From NCBI GenBank assembly GCA_964623055.1, contig CAZURK010000025.1:1-64000 (forward strand): a stretch of 64,000 nt of DNA. The letters are read 5' to 3'. Shown one piece after another: positions 26,284 to 33,660 of this stretch (positions within the stretch are counted from its first letter, which is position 1; each line of letters begins with the position of its first letter). Below the pieces are notes generated by a model that did not search any database, was not told the DNA's origin, and saw only the letters and a list, made by a program, of their open reading frames with translations. This stretch comes from JADHUC01 sp964623055 (lineage in GTDB: Bacteria; Planctomycetota; Planctomycetia; Pirellulales; Pirellulaceae). The position numbers were made by a program, and so were the translations under genes.

Positions 26284-26649
26284 TCACACCTCTCTGGTCA
26301 CAATTGGCTTCGAGAACAGCATCGCTGAACCGACCCCGATGCGGCGATGCGACTCATCCACGACCAACTCGTCGACGTGCCCCACCAAACCCTGTTGCCA
26401 CAAGTTGTTCTTGATGTTCAAGGAACAGAAGCCTACCACCTCGTCATCCAGGACAGCGCATATGTACCGTTGGTTCGGTGACTGCAAACCACGCTCGAAA
26501 CATCGTCGCATATCTGCGGTGTTCACGTCGATATCAGGCCACAATTGGCCCAGCAACTGGCAGGTCCGACCAACGTCTGCAGCGGTGCAAGTGCGAATCT
26601 TCATGTGCGATTGTGCCGATTCCACAGCCGCGAGTTCGCTCCGGTTCAT
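26284..26649 (-). CDS. GNAT family N-acetyltransferase, C-terminally short
   Basis: The 121-residue protein starts MNRSELAAVESAQSHMKIRT and contains GHVDELVVDESHRRIGVGSA, the acetyl-CoA loop. It then stops after MLFSKPIVTREV instead of continuing through motif B (about 40-50 more residues in the family). The gene may be truncated or frameshifted. It overlaps the SnoaL-like gene upstream by four bases and leaves a 69-base gap before the next GNAT. Loss of activity is likely unless the missing end is supplied elsewhere. Confidence 0.6.
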   Translation of the reverse strand: MNRSELAAVESAQSHMKIRTCTAADVGRTCQLLGQLWPDIDVNTADMRRCFERGLQSPNQRYICAVLDDEVVGFCSLNIKNNLWQQGLVGHVDELVVDESHRRIGVGSAMLFSKPIVTREV

Positions 26650-27074
26650 CCGCTTGCCCCATCGCTCGATTGTGAAATACCGACCTCTTGCCTGAACTCG
26701 CTCAGGCCTTCCCTTTGCCCTGGCAGATCAACGTGTTCAATCCGGGTAATACGGCCATCGTCACCGACTTCGATGACCTGCTGGCATTCGAACGCGAACT
26801 GCTTGTCATTGTGGGACAGATAATCTGTGAAATGGATCAGCGCAGCTTTGTCACCAGCCGCAGTCACCGTGCTCTGGTACTCGACTTCGTCGAACTCCCG
26901 TTCGGCAGAATCTCCACTCCTTCGGTACGCGTCAATGATGGCAGATGGCCCCTGATACACGCATCCGCGACACGTATACTCGCAGTTGTCACCTATCATC
27001 GCTCGCACGGCTGGATAGTCTTCGGCGTCAAGCGATTGGGCAAATCGCTTTGCGGTCTCAACTGCTATGCTCAT
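26646..27074 (-). CDS. SnoaL-like/NTF2-fold protein
   Basis: The 142-residue protein has VETAKRFAQSLDAEDYPAVR and CVYQGPSAIIDAYRRSGDS, then ALIHFTDYLSHNDKQFAFEC, the helix plus curved-sheet pattern of SnoaL/NTF2 proteins. These include polyketide cyclases, hydratases and binding proteins. It overlaps its neighbours on both sides (four bases downstream, 17 upstream), which supports a polycistronic message. No catalytic residue can be named. Confidence 0.75.
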   Translation of the reverse strand: MSIAVETAKRFAQSLDAEDYPAVRAMIGDNCEYTCRGCVYQGPSAIIDAYRRSGDSAEREFDEVEYQSTVTAAGDKAALIHFTDYLSHNDKQFAFECQQVIEVGDDGRITRIEHVDLPGQREGLSEFRQEVGISQSSDGASG

Positions 27075-27414
27075 GGTGTGACAATCTTCGTGTCAGAACC
27101 TGCACGTCCTCGATCGCAATCAAACGCACCACGTCCGTCAGGACCTTCACCTTATGCTTGCTGCACTCTCCCGCGGGAATGAAAATGCCGTCGCCGGCCG
27201 AGTACGGAACGACATGTCCGCCGAAATCAATCGCCATCTCTCCTTCCAGAATGTAGCCGATGTGCCCCTTTGTGCACCATTCAGGTTCCACGAGATCCTT
27301 GGTGAATTCGACAAGACGCAACCTGCGTCCATCCCGCTGGTAAGCCTTAAAACGGCCCCCTGGCAACGGGGATTGCCATTCCAGCGTATCAAAGGCGATC
27401 CTGCATTCTTCCAT
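27058..27414 (-). CDS. Cupin-domain protein
   Basis: The start at 27414 (MEECRIAFDTLEWQSP) has AGGAG six bases upstream and gives 118 residues. Cupin motifs are CTKGHIGYILEGEMAIDFGG and GDGIFIPAGECSKHKVKVL. Cys replaces the first histidine of the usual HxH, so metal binding is uncertain. It overlaps the SnoaL-like gene by 17 bases. Confidence 0.77.
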   Translation of the reverse strand: MEECRIAFDTLEWQSPLPGGRFKAYQRDGRRLRLVEFTKDLVEPEWCTKGHIGYILEGEMAIDFGGHVVPYSAGDGIFIPAGECSKHKVKVLTDVVRLIAIEDVQVLTRRLSHHEHSS

Positions 27415-27448
27415 GACTGTCTCCTGGGTGGATAACTGCACAGGCCAT

Positions 27449-28072
27449 TCAATAATAGAAACACACCAAGTCGCACTTCAATTCGTCACAGCGTGCGAGC
27501 CACGATCGGATCTGTGTAATCGATTCTCTTGTTTCTTCGTCCAATGAAGAGAGGTCCGCAGCGTCGAGTGCACTGGCGGCATCACCAATCTCGTCTCTGC
27601 GGACGAAGCCGATGGAGGGAAAATTGGCTGGCACTGGGATTGGAATGGGTGGCCCACGAAACATCACATGTTCGTTCAGGCTGATCGCATCCTCGTCGAC
27701 GCCGGCTTGCTTCATCGCCTCGTGGACATGTTCTGCCCAATCCAATCGCATCGCAGACCAGGCTGAATTGTCCAAGAATTCGCCGAAATGGTCGCAGACC
27801 AATTCCAGTGCATAGGCGTATTTGTGACCGAAAGCTGGATCAAGTTGGGCTCCAGCCAACAAATCTCCGAGTGCCTTCGCCAACGACGGTTCGTCCTCGT
27901 CGTAGACCTCGTCTTGCTCAAATCGATGGGCGAACTTCCGTTTGATCGTGCGAATCAGACGGTCGGTTGCCGACCCGAGCAAACGCCGCAGGAAGCCGCC
28001 AGTCCGCTCCACACCGATCACATTCTGGACCTGCTCAAGCGAAACGGCGATGGGCGTGACGTCGTAGCTCAC
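27449..28072 (-). CDS. Uncharacterised protein, DUF7691-like
   Basis: The 207-residue protein begins MSYDVTPIAVSLEQVQNVIG, followed by a basic helical stretch and FGHKYAYALELVCDHFGEFL. It ends with a helical segment ESITQIRSWLARCDELKCDL. This resembles a family of unknown function in actinobacteria and others (DUF7691), recalled from pattern rather than searched. It lacks transmembrane or catalytic motifs. It sits between the hydratase-like gene and a cupin in the same strand run. Confidence 0.55.
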   Translation of the reverse strand: MSYDVTPIAVSLEQVQNVIGVERTGGFLRRLLGSATDRLIRTIKRKFAHRFEQDEVYDEDEPSLAKALGDLLAGAQLDPAFGHKYAYALELVCDHFGEFLDNSAWSAMRLDWAEHVHEAMKQAGVDEDAISLNEHVMFRGPPIPIPVPANFPSIGFVRRDEIGDAASALDAADLSSLDEETRESITQIRSWLARCDELKCDLVCFYY

Positions 28073-28132
28073 CGGTGATTCTTCCCAATTCTACTTGTCG
28101 TTTCACCCTCACACTCCATGGGAGTCGCCGAG

Positions 28133-28912
28133 CTAAGCAGAGAACTCGGCCTCAACGCTTCCCAGACGAGTAAAACGTGCGGCGATCCGATCACCCGGCT
28201 CGACCGAGATTAGTTGAACAGGGGAACCAGGGATCACCAGTTGTCCGATCTGAAGATGTTCGCCTCGGCTCAGGAGATGATTGGCCAGCCATCGCAGCGA
28301 CTTCAACGGCCCGCCCATGATCTCGGCCCCAATCCCCGAGGCCGCCAACTCGCCGTCACGGAAGATCCCAACGCCCTCCAAATCAAAATCGAGTTCCGTA
28401 GGCGAAATCCGCTGCTCGCCAACTACAAGACCCGCAAGGATGCCGTTGGAGGCGATGAGTTCTTGCGAAGTCGGCTCGCCGAACCAGAACCTGTAGTTGT
28501 GAATCTCGATGCCGGACGAGACCCATTCAATGGCATCAAGCAGCTCCTCCTGATCTCGGATCTCTGATCGCACATCCCGTCCAATCCCGAAAACAAACTC
28601 CGGTTCCACCGCCAAATCAACGTAGTTGTTCCAGTCCAGCACCGTATTGCCATAGTGGATGTATGGGGCCATAAGCCGACCACAGATCGGTTCGCTCAAG
28701 CCGAACTGCTGCCGAATGGCTTGGCTCGTACAGCCGACCTTGTGACCGACCACTTGTTCGCCCCTCGCCTCACGAGAAGCGATCACTTGGCGCTGGACCT
28801 CATAAGCATCGTCAAGCGACAATGCGCCCAAGTCGAACTCGACCGACGGGTCAAGCTTCTTTGACAGGTGGATTTGCAGGAACGCCTCGGCGATATCTGC
28901 CAAATTACGCAT
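28133..28912 (-). CDS. 2-keto-4-pentenoate hydratase / fumarylacetoacetate hydrolase family protein
   Basis: The 259-residue protein has DAYEVQRQVIASREARGEQV then GHKVGCTSQAIRQQFGLSEP, the MhpD-type signature. VEPEFVFGIGRDV supplies metal-binding acidic residues, and EIHNYRF and LWGDPLKSLRWLANHL-like text (seen as GGPLKSLRWLANHL) complete the pattern. Length is normal for 2-oxopent-4-enoate hydratases, which add water in meta-cleavage pathways. No other aromatic-degradation gene is visible nearby. It is the first gene of the dense minus-strand run, so the run's promoter should lie in 28913-29124. Confidence 0.83.
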   Translation of the reverse strand: MRNLADIAEAFLQIHLSKKLDPSVEFDLGALSLDDAYEVQRQVIASREARGEQVVGHKVGCTSQAIRQQFGLSEPICGRLMAPYIHYGNTVLDWNNYVDLAVEPEFVFGIGRDVRSEIRDQEELLDAIEWVSSGIEIHNYRFWFGEPTSQELIASNGILAGLVVGEQRISPTELDFDLEGVGIFRDGELAASGIGAEIMGGPLKSLRWLANHLLSRGEHLQIGQLVIPGSPVQLISVEPGDRIAARFTRLGSVEAEFSA

Positions 28913-29124
28913 AGACGGCTCTCCAAACGAACTGACATTTCACCAGCCGGTATTCTCCCACAGAAGCAAACGACTTCAAGCTCGCAACTGAGAATACGGC
29001 CACCAATCGTGCGCGATTTCCATCCCGATAAACGCGTTCTCGCTTGGCCCTGTGCGCTTTGCCGATTCGTTCTACAATGGGCAACGATCTTCACTCGGCG
29101 ATTGTCATTTGTGGATTCCCCGTT

Positions 29125-30222
29125 ATGAAACCCAGTGCTACAGGCTCGATGCTGCAGCTTCTGGTGATTGCTGGCGCCTTGACGGCTACACGGTCGGCCT
29201 TTGCAGGCGAGCCATCCATCCGTGATACCGTGCAGGAAGCTCTCCAGAGAATGGAAATCCAGCCAATACTGGAAGAGCCAGACTGGGCCAAGTTCGCGTC
29301 TCCTCCCTTGTTCACGTTTGTGTGGATGTCGGACTTTCACCTGGATGGCTCACGTTTGGAGCTTCTGAAACAGGCGTTCCGCTATGTCGACCGAGAAGTC
29401 GCACCTCATTTCGTCATGATCACGGGTGACAACAATGCCTTTGCGCCGGAGTTCGATTATCAGGGGCATATTCCGCCGGTCACGTTGCGCAGGCAGCTTT
29501 TCATGAAGCGGTACCTCGATCAGAACCTATGCACCCCATACGTCATCATCCCCGGCGACGATTGGCCGCAGGACTTCGAGAGGGTTTTCGGCGCATTTCA
29601 GTTCAGCTTCGACTACGGCGGCATGCATTTCCTGTTCACGGCGCTCGATCGGTGCACGTATGGCGTCGAGGGTCGTGCGGTCTTTGATGAGTCGACGTGG
29701 GAATGGATGCAAAGGGATCTGAAGCGTAACAAGGACCGGCCAACGCTGTTCATGATGCACGAGACCATCGCCCCGCCGTCATTCCTGGACGCCGACAAGA
29801 CGCGGAAGATGTTGGAGGAACATCCCAATGTGATCGCTGCCTTCTGTGGCCACTTACACGCCGACGTGCAGTTCCGGATGAGAGGGCTCAAGTACCTGGT
29901 CTGCCCCGGATTGGGAACCAATCCCAGGCATGGCTTCAAAATCGTCAAGGTCCGTCGAAAGGCGTTGATCCTCAGGACCGTCGAGTACAACGCCGAAAAG
30001 CAGCAGTTCGACAAGGTCATGAAATGGCAACGGGTTGATATCCCTGAGTCACTTCAAGCCAGTCTCCACAAACCCGAGGACCGAAGATTCAAGAAGCAGA
30101 ATTGCAGCGAGGTGCCGCCGCATCCGCGCAGGAGCGATCCACAGCTAATGGAACGATCGCTGGAACTGGTCGGTCCGCTCATGCGTTTTCTTGGTGAACG
30201 CATGATCTCCACTGAGCCGTGA
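29125..30222 (+). CDS. Secreted calcineurin-like metallophosphoesterase
   Basis: The ATG at 29125 gives 365 residues with a signal peptide (MKPSATGSMLQLLVIAGALT ... RSAFAG). Catalytic motifs are in order: VWMSDFHLDGS (DxH), MITGDNNAF (GDN-like), IIPGDDW (in place of GNHD), MMHETI and FCGHLHADV (GHxH). The GNHE position carries GDD, so the active site is slightly unusual. It likely hydrolyses a phosphoester outside the cytoplasm. It is divergent from the hydratase-led run. Confidence 0.82.
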   Translation: MKPSATGSMLQLLVIAGALTATRSAFAGEPSIRDTVQEALQRMEIQPILEEPDWAKFASPPLFTFVWMSDFHLDGSRLELLKQAFRYVDREVAPHFVMITGDNNAFAPEFDYQGHIPPVTLRRQLFMKRYLDQNLCTPYVIIPGDDWPQDFERVFGAFQFSFDYGGMHFLFTALDRCTYGVEGRAVFDESTWEWMQRDLKRNKDRPTLFMMHETIAPPSFLDADKTRKMLEEHPNVIAAFCGHLHADVQFRMRGLKYLVCPGLGTNPRHGFKIVKVRRKALILRTVEYNAEKQQFDKVMKWQRVDIPESLQASLHKPEDRRFKKQNCSEVPPHPRRSDPQLMERSLELVGPLMRFLGERMISTEP

Positions 30223-30328
30223 TGTCGGACCTCCGCGGCCGGCTGGAATGCGTAACGCCACCGCGGGCTCACTTGTCCCGTGCGAACTGGTACGAGCAGA
30301 CGGAGAGCCGGACCGCCACCGATAAGTG

Positions 30329-30613
30329 TTACCACGACGGATTAGGTAACCGTCCACGTCTCAAAGGCCCTCCAATCTTGACGGCACCACCGCCACCGAC
30401 GCGGAAGAAGTATACCGGACGCGTTCCAAAACGATCGTGGCTCGCTTGGCCGACAGTCAAGAACGACTCACCCAAGACATATTCCCCCGATTCCGGTTCC
30501 AGGCCTATCACTTTGCCGAAGTGGTCCTTTTCGAGCTGGTCCTTCAGACGTTCGTCGTACACCTTTCGGGCGTTCTCGACGAACTGTTCCTTGTCTTGTT
30601 CTAGCAGAGTCAT
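30329..30613 (-). CDS. Small conserved protein of unknown function (DUF5678-like pattern)
   Basis: The start at 30613 (MTLLEQDKEQFVENARKVYD) has GAGGAG about six bases upstream and gives 94 residues; the longer frame starts without a good site. The body FGKVIGLEPESGEYVLGESF and GTRPVYFFRVGGGGAVKIGG recalls short cyanobacterial/planctomycete proteins that pair a helical start with an FxxxDxxSG-type strand. No catalytic role is known. A GGTATCC/GGATACC inverted repeat lies just upstream (30628-30656). Confidence 0.65.
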   Translation of the reverse strand: MTLLEQDKEQFVENARKVYDERLKDQLEKDHFGKVIGLEPESGEYVLGESFLTVGQASHDRFGTRPVYFFRVGGGGAVKIGGPLRRGRLPNPSW

Positions 30614-30627
30614 TTCCGTTCTCCTCT

Positions 30628-30656
30628 GGTATCCATGCACCGGGATACAGGATACC
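30628..30656. repeat. Inverted repeat GGTATCC-N15-GGATACC
   Basis: Seven-base perfect arms at 30628-30634 and 30650-30656 lie 15 bases before the minus-strand gene starting at 30613. It could be an operator or hairpin for that gene; the evidence is the symmetry alone. Confidence 0.35.
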
Positions 30657-30849
30657 ACGAATTCGAGAGTCAAGGGAACCGCAATCGAAGGCGAGCCTCG
30701 TCAGAGCTTGCCAGAGGAAATCACCAAAGCCCGCTAGCCACCACGCTGGTATCCAGGAGAAACGCTAAATGACCTTCACGTGGTTGACACCGGATGTTGA
30801 TAACCAGAAACGTCTCTCTCTATCGCCCCTCTCCGCCACCACGGAGAGA

Positions 30850-32685
30850 TCAGCAAGGTTCGCTGAACGCGGTCTCCAGCTCTTTGGCGGGTAGGCCGTT
30901 TTCGTCCCAGCCTCGCTTCTCGTAGTAGATGTCGAGCAGGCGGTTGAATTGTTCCTGGTCGATCGCTTTGCCGGCCGTCGCGCCGGTTCGGATTGGGCAG
31001 GCGTGGACTTTGTGGGGCATCGTGTCGTCTTTGCGGCTCATTCCCAGTCGGGCGTTGATCAGCCGGGTCAGATTGTAAACGTCGTTCGACTTCTCGAGCA
31101 ACTCGGCCAAAGTCATCGGCTTGCCGGTGGCGTGTGTGTAGAACCGGGCGTAGTGCTCCTCGTTCAGGCCAAGCTCGATCCAGGGAAAGCGACAGACACC
31201 CAACATGTCGAACAACGGCCGAAGCGATTGGTGGTAGATGACCACGTCGACCTTCTCCTCGTCGCTCCAGTCCTCGCCCTCTTCGATCTCGCGAGCGATT
31301 GTCCATGCGCGGGCATGATGGGCGCCGATGTCACTGGTGGCGTAGGCCAACGCCATGCTGGACGCTGCCCGCGAATCATACGCGCTTTGTTCCAGACCTT
31401 TCACGTGCAAAACGTACTTGTCCATCTCGGGCCAACGAGCGATCACTGCTTTGGCGCCGTCGGCCAATGTGTCGCCGATCCCTTCGCGATTGCTGATCTT
31501 GTGGATCAGGGCCACCACGGCCTTTTCGTCTCCCCACGTGATCGGCTGGCCGTCAAGGTCTTCGAGCGTTATGACGCCGTTTTCGTAGCCTTCCATCACG
31601 GCGCCGATCAGGTTGCCGACGGAGATGCTATCCATCCCGAGTTCGTCACACAATTGGTTGGCGTTCAATACAAACGAGTAGTTGTCGATTCCGAGGTTCG
31701 AGCCGAACATGGCGCACGATTCGTATTCGGGTCCCTCGGTCACGGTGCCGCGATATTCGCCCTGTTTGACCAGGCAGATATTGCCGCAGCTCATCGAGCA
31801 CGAGAAGCAGGCGCTGTCCCCGATCTTGTGGTGGTTGATCATCGTCTCGCCGTTCAGCCGATTGACCTTCGGGAACGTGGCGTCCTTGAAATTGTTGGTT
31901 GGCAGAATGCCCAAGGCGCTGGCATACTCCATGACCATCATCAAGCCTTCGCGTTGCCACATCTTGAAGTATTTGTGGTTCCGCATGTAGTCGTTGGCGG
32001 TTTCCGTTTCGGCCATCAGTGATTGAATGTCGTGGACGGGTAAATCTCTGGCTCCGCGCAGAACGATGGCCTTCAGGTTTTTGGAACCCATGACGGCCCC
32101 CATGCCCGTGCGTCCGGCGTTGCGGGACCAATCGGCGTTGATGGCGGCGAAGCGGACAAGATTCTCGCCGGCGGCGCCGATCACCGCCACTTTGATTTCG
32201 TGGGTGCCCAGGCGTTCTTTGATCAGGCCCTCCGACTCCAAGCACGTTTTGCCCGCGAGTTCCGGTACCGGAATGATGCTGACCTCTTGCTCGTCGATGA
32301 ACAGTATGGAAAGCTCGTCGGCTCGCCCCGTGACGCTGAGCATATCGAAACCGCACTGACGCAATTCGACTCCCAGACCACCGCCGATCGACGAGTCGCC
32401 GTATCCGCCTGTGGCAGGTGAAATGGCCATGAACGAACATTTTCCCGACGATGGGAGGTAGAGCCCTGTGAGCGGACCCGGTGCCATCGCGAGCAAGTTG
32501 TCGGGACCCAGTGGATCGAGCTTGAACTTCTGTGCAACGAGATTGTCCCAGACCAGCTTCGCACCAAAACCACGCCCGCCAACATACTTCTCGATGAACG
32601 CGTCCGAGATCGGCGCACGCTCGATCGTGCCGGAAGAAAGGTCGACTTTCAGATGCTTCTTGAAATAACCGGACTCGATACTCAT
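30850..32685 (-). CDS. Aldehyde:ferredoxin oxidoreductase (tungsten-pterin AOR family)
   Basis: The 611-residue protein starts LKVDLSSGTIERAPISDAFI and EKYVGGRGFGAKLVWDNL, the AOR family start. It contains LAMAPGPLTGLYLPSSGKCS, RNAGRTGMGAVMGSKNLKAI (pterin site) and the cluster motif CFSCSMSCGNICL (CxxCxxxC). The distal cysteine is DMLGVCRFPW. All four cluster ligands appear present. AOR enzymes oxidise aldehydes with ferredoxin and need tungsten or molybdenum pterin. It lies 62 bases downstream of a ferredoxin-like gene on the same strand, its probable electron partner. Confidence 0.92.
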   Translation of the reverse strand: MSIESGYFKKHLKVDLSSGTIERAPISDAFIEKYVGGRGFGAKLVWDNLVAQKFKLDPLGPDNLLAMAPGPLTGLYLPSSGKCSFMAISPATGGYGDSSIGGGLGVELRQCGFDMLSVTGRADELSILFIDEQEVSIIPVPELAGKTCLESEGLIKERLGTHEIKVAVIGAAGENLVRFAAINADWSRNAGRTGMGAVMGSKNLKAIVLRGARDLPVHDIQSLMAETETANDYMRNHKYFKMWQREGLMMVMEYASALGILPTNNFKDATFPKVNRLNGETMINHHKIGDSACFSCSMSCGNICLVKQGEYRGTVTEGPEYESCAMFGSNLGIDNYSFVLNANQLCDELGMDSISVGNLIGAVMEGYENGVITLEDLDGQPITWGDEKAVVALIHKISNREGIGDTLADGAKAVIARWPEMDKYVLHVKGLEQSAYDSRAASSMALAYATSDIGAHHARAWTIAREIEEGEDWSDEEKVDVVIYHQSLRPLFDMLGVCRFPWIELGLNEEHYARFYTHATGKPMTLAELLEKSNDVYNLTRLINARLGMSRKDDTMPHKVHACPIRTGATAGKAIDQEQFNRLLDIYYEKRGWDENGLPAKELETAFSEPC

Positions 32686-32747
32686 GGGAGAATCCTGGAA
32701 TAGCGGAACTGAGCGGCGGAGAGAATCAGAAAACCGACGTACAACGA

Positions 32748-33281
32748 TTACAGCTCTTCCTTGCCAATCTCAGCATACCGGATGATCTTCTTTTCGCCCT
32801 TCTCGGTGAATTCGATCTCTTTCATGTGCGTATAGCTAAGGATGTTGTTCATCCGTTTCGTCTCGCCCAGCGACTGCTCGGGTATCAGCCGAATGGCTTC
32901 TTTCGGGCACTTCTCGACGCATTTCGGTTCGCCGTTGCACAGATCGCATTTGATCGGATGGTCCACGTCGCTGTGGACGTAGATCGCGCCGAACGGGCAG
33001 GCATCAACGCACTTCATGCAGGATATGCAATTGTCTTGGTCCACAGTCACGATACCGTTGGTTCGGCTGACGGCCTCGACCGGGCACGCATCGGCGCAGA
33101 CGGGAACCTTGCACTGGGAACAGACGATGGGCAGTCGCATTACCGGATGGGGATAGGTGATCAACACGCGCAGTGCGGCTTTCTTCGGGTTATTGACGCC
33201 GAACCGCTCGATCGCGCACACCAATTCGCAAATCTTGCATCCGGAACAGAGTTCCGGCACTACGGCAAGTGCTTTTCTCAT
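32748..33281 (-). CDS. Polyferredoxin-like 4Fe-4S protein (HycB/DmsB type) paired with AOR
   Basis: The 177-residue protein has four cysteine clusters: CSGCKICELVC, CSQCKVPVCADACP, CISCMKCVDACP and CDLCNGEPKCVEKCP. This is the four-cluster arrangement of HycB/DmsB-like electron-transfer subunits. It precedes the AOR gene by 62 bases and probably feeds electrons from aldehyde oxidation to a respiratory or hydrogenase partner. No membrane anchor is visible. Confidence 0.9.
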   Translation of the reverse strand: MRKALAVVPELCSGCKICELVCAIERFGVNNPKKAALRVLITYPHPVMRLPIVCSQCKVPVCADACPVEAVSRTNGIVTVDQDNCISCMKCVDACPFGAIYVHSDVDHPIKCDLCNGEPKCVEKCPKEAIRLIPEQSLGETKRMNNILSYTHMKEIEFTEKGEKKIIRYAEIGKEEL

Positions 33282-33660
33282 GAAGTAGCTCCAGAGCCAG
33301 ACTGGGCGTGCAGCAGACAGCTATACGCGGGGGGATTCGTGAAGATCTGGTCACACCCCAGCCGGGTTTTGTATAGAGAGAAGGAGGCGAAATCGCCCAC
33401 TCGAAGGCCAAGCATCTATTGTGCAACTGCCCGTTTTTCTGGTCAAGGGCTAAATCGGCAACCCGGCCTGGCCCCATCTCGCGGCATCAGACGAGAGATT
33501 GAATTCGCAGCCTTCGGATATACGTTCGATCACTACTCTTGTGTTCGCCGACTTGCTCACTTGGATCTCCGAGGCACAATGGGGGTAGAACTCTGGACAA
33601 CCAACGCGCCGAGAAGCACTGCCGGCCCTGCATCTTCCAGCCCGTAAGGAGACCAACGAC
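33282..33660. other. Divergent intergenic region, no gene seen
   Basis: These 379 bases separate the AOR-ferredoxin start from the CocE/NonD hydrolase start. The open frames crossing it are poor in recognisable protein features. AAGGAG at 33646-33651 is the ribosome-binding site for the hydrolase gene. I see no strong repeat or RNA structure. Confidence 0.6.

Noticed and set aside
21825..28912. Integron-like cassette array of small same-strand genes
   Set aside because: Gaps between most genes are 12-69 bases or negative, too short for attC sites, and no integrase is visible.
33190..33477. Minus-strand ORF in the AOR-CocE intergenic gap
   Set aside because: No good start site or family pattern, and it overlaps the ferredoxin gene start; treated as chance.
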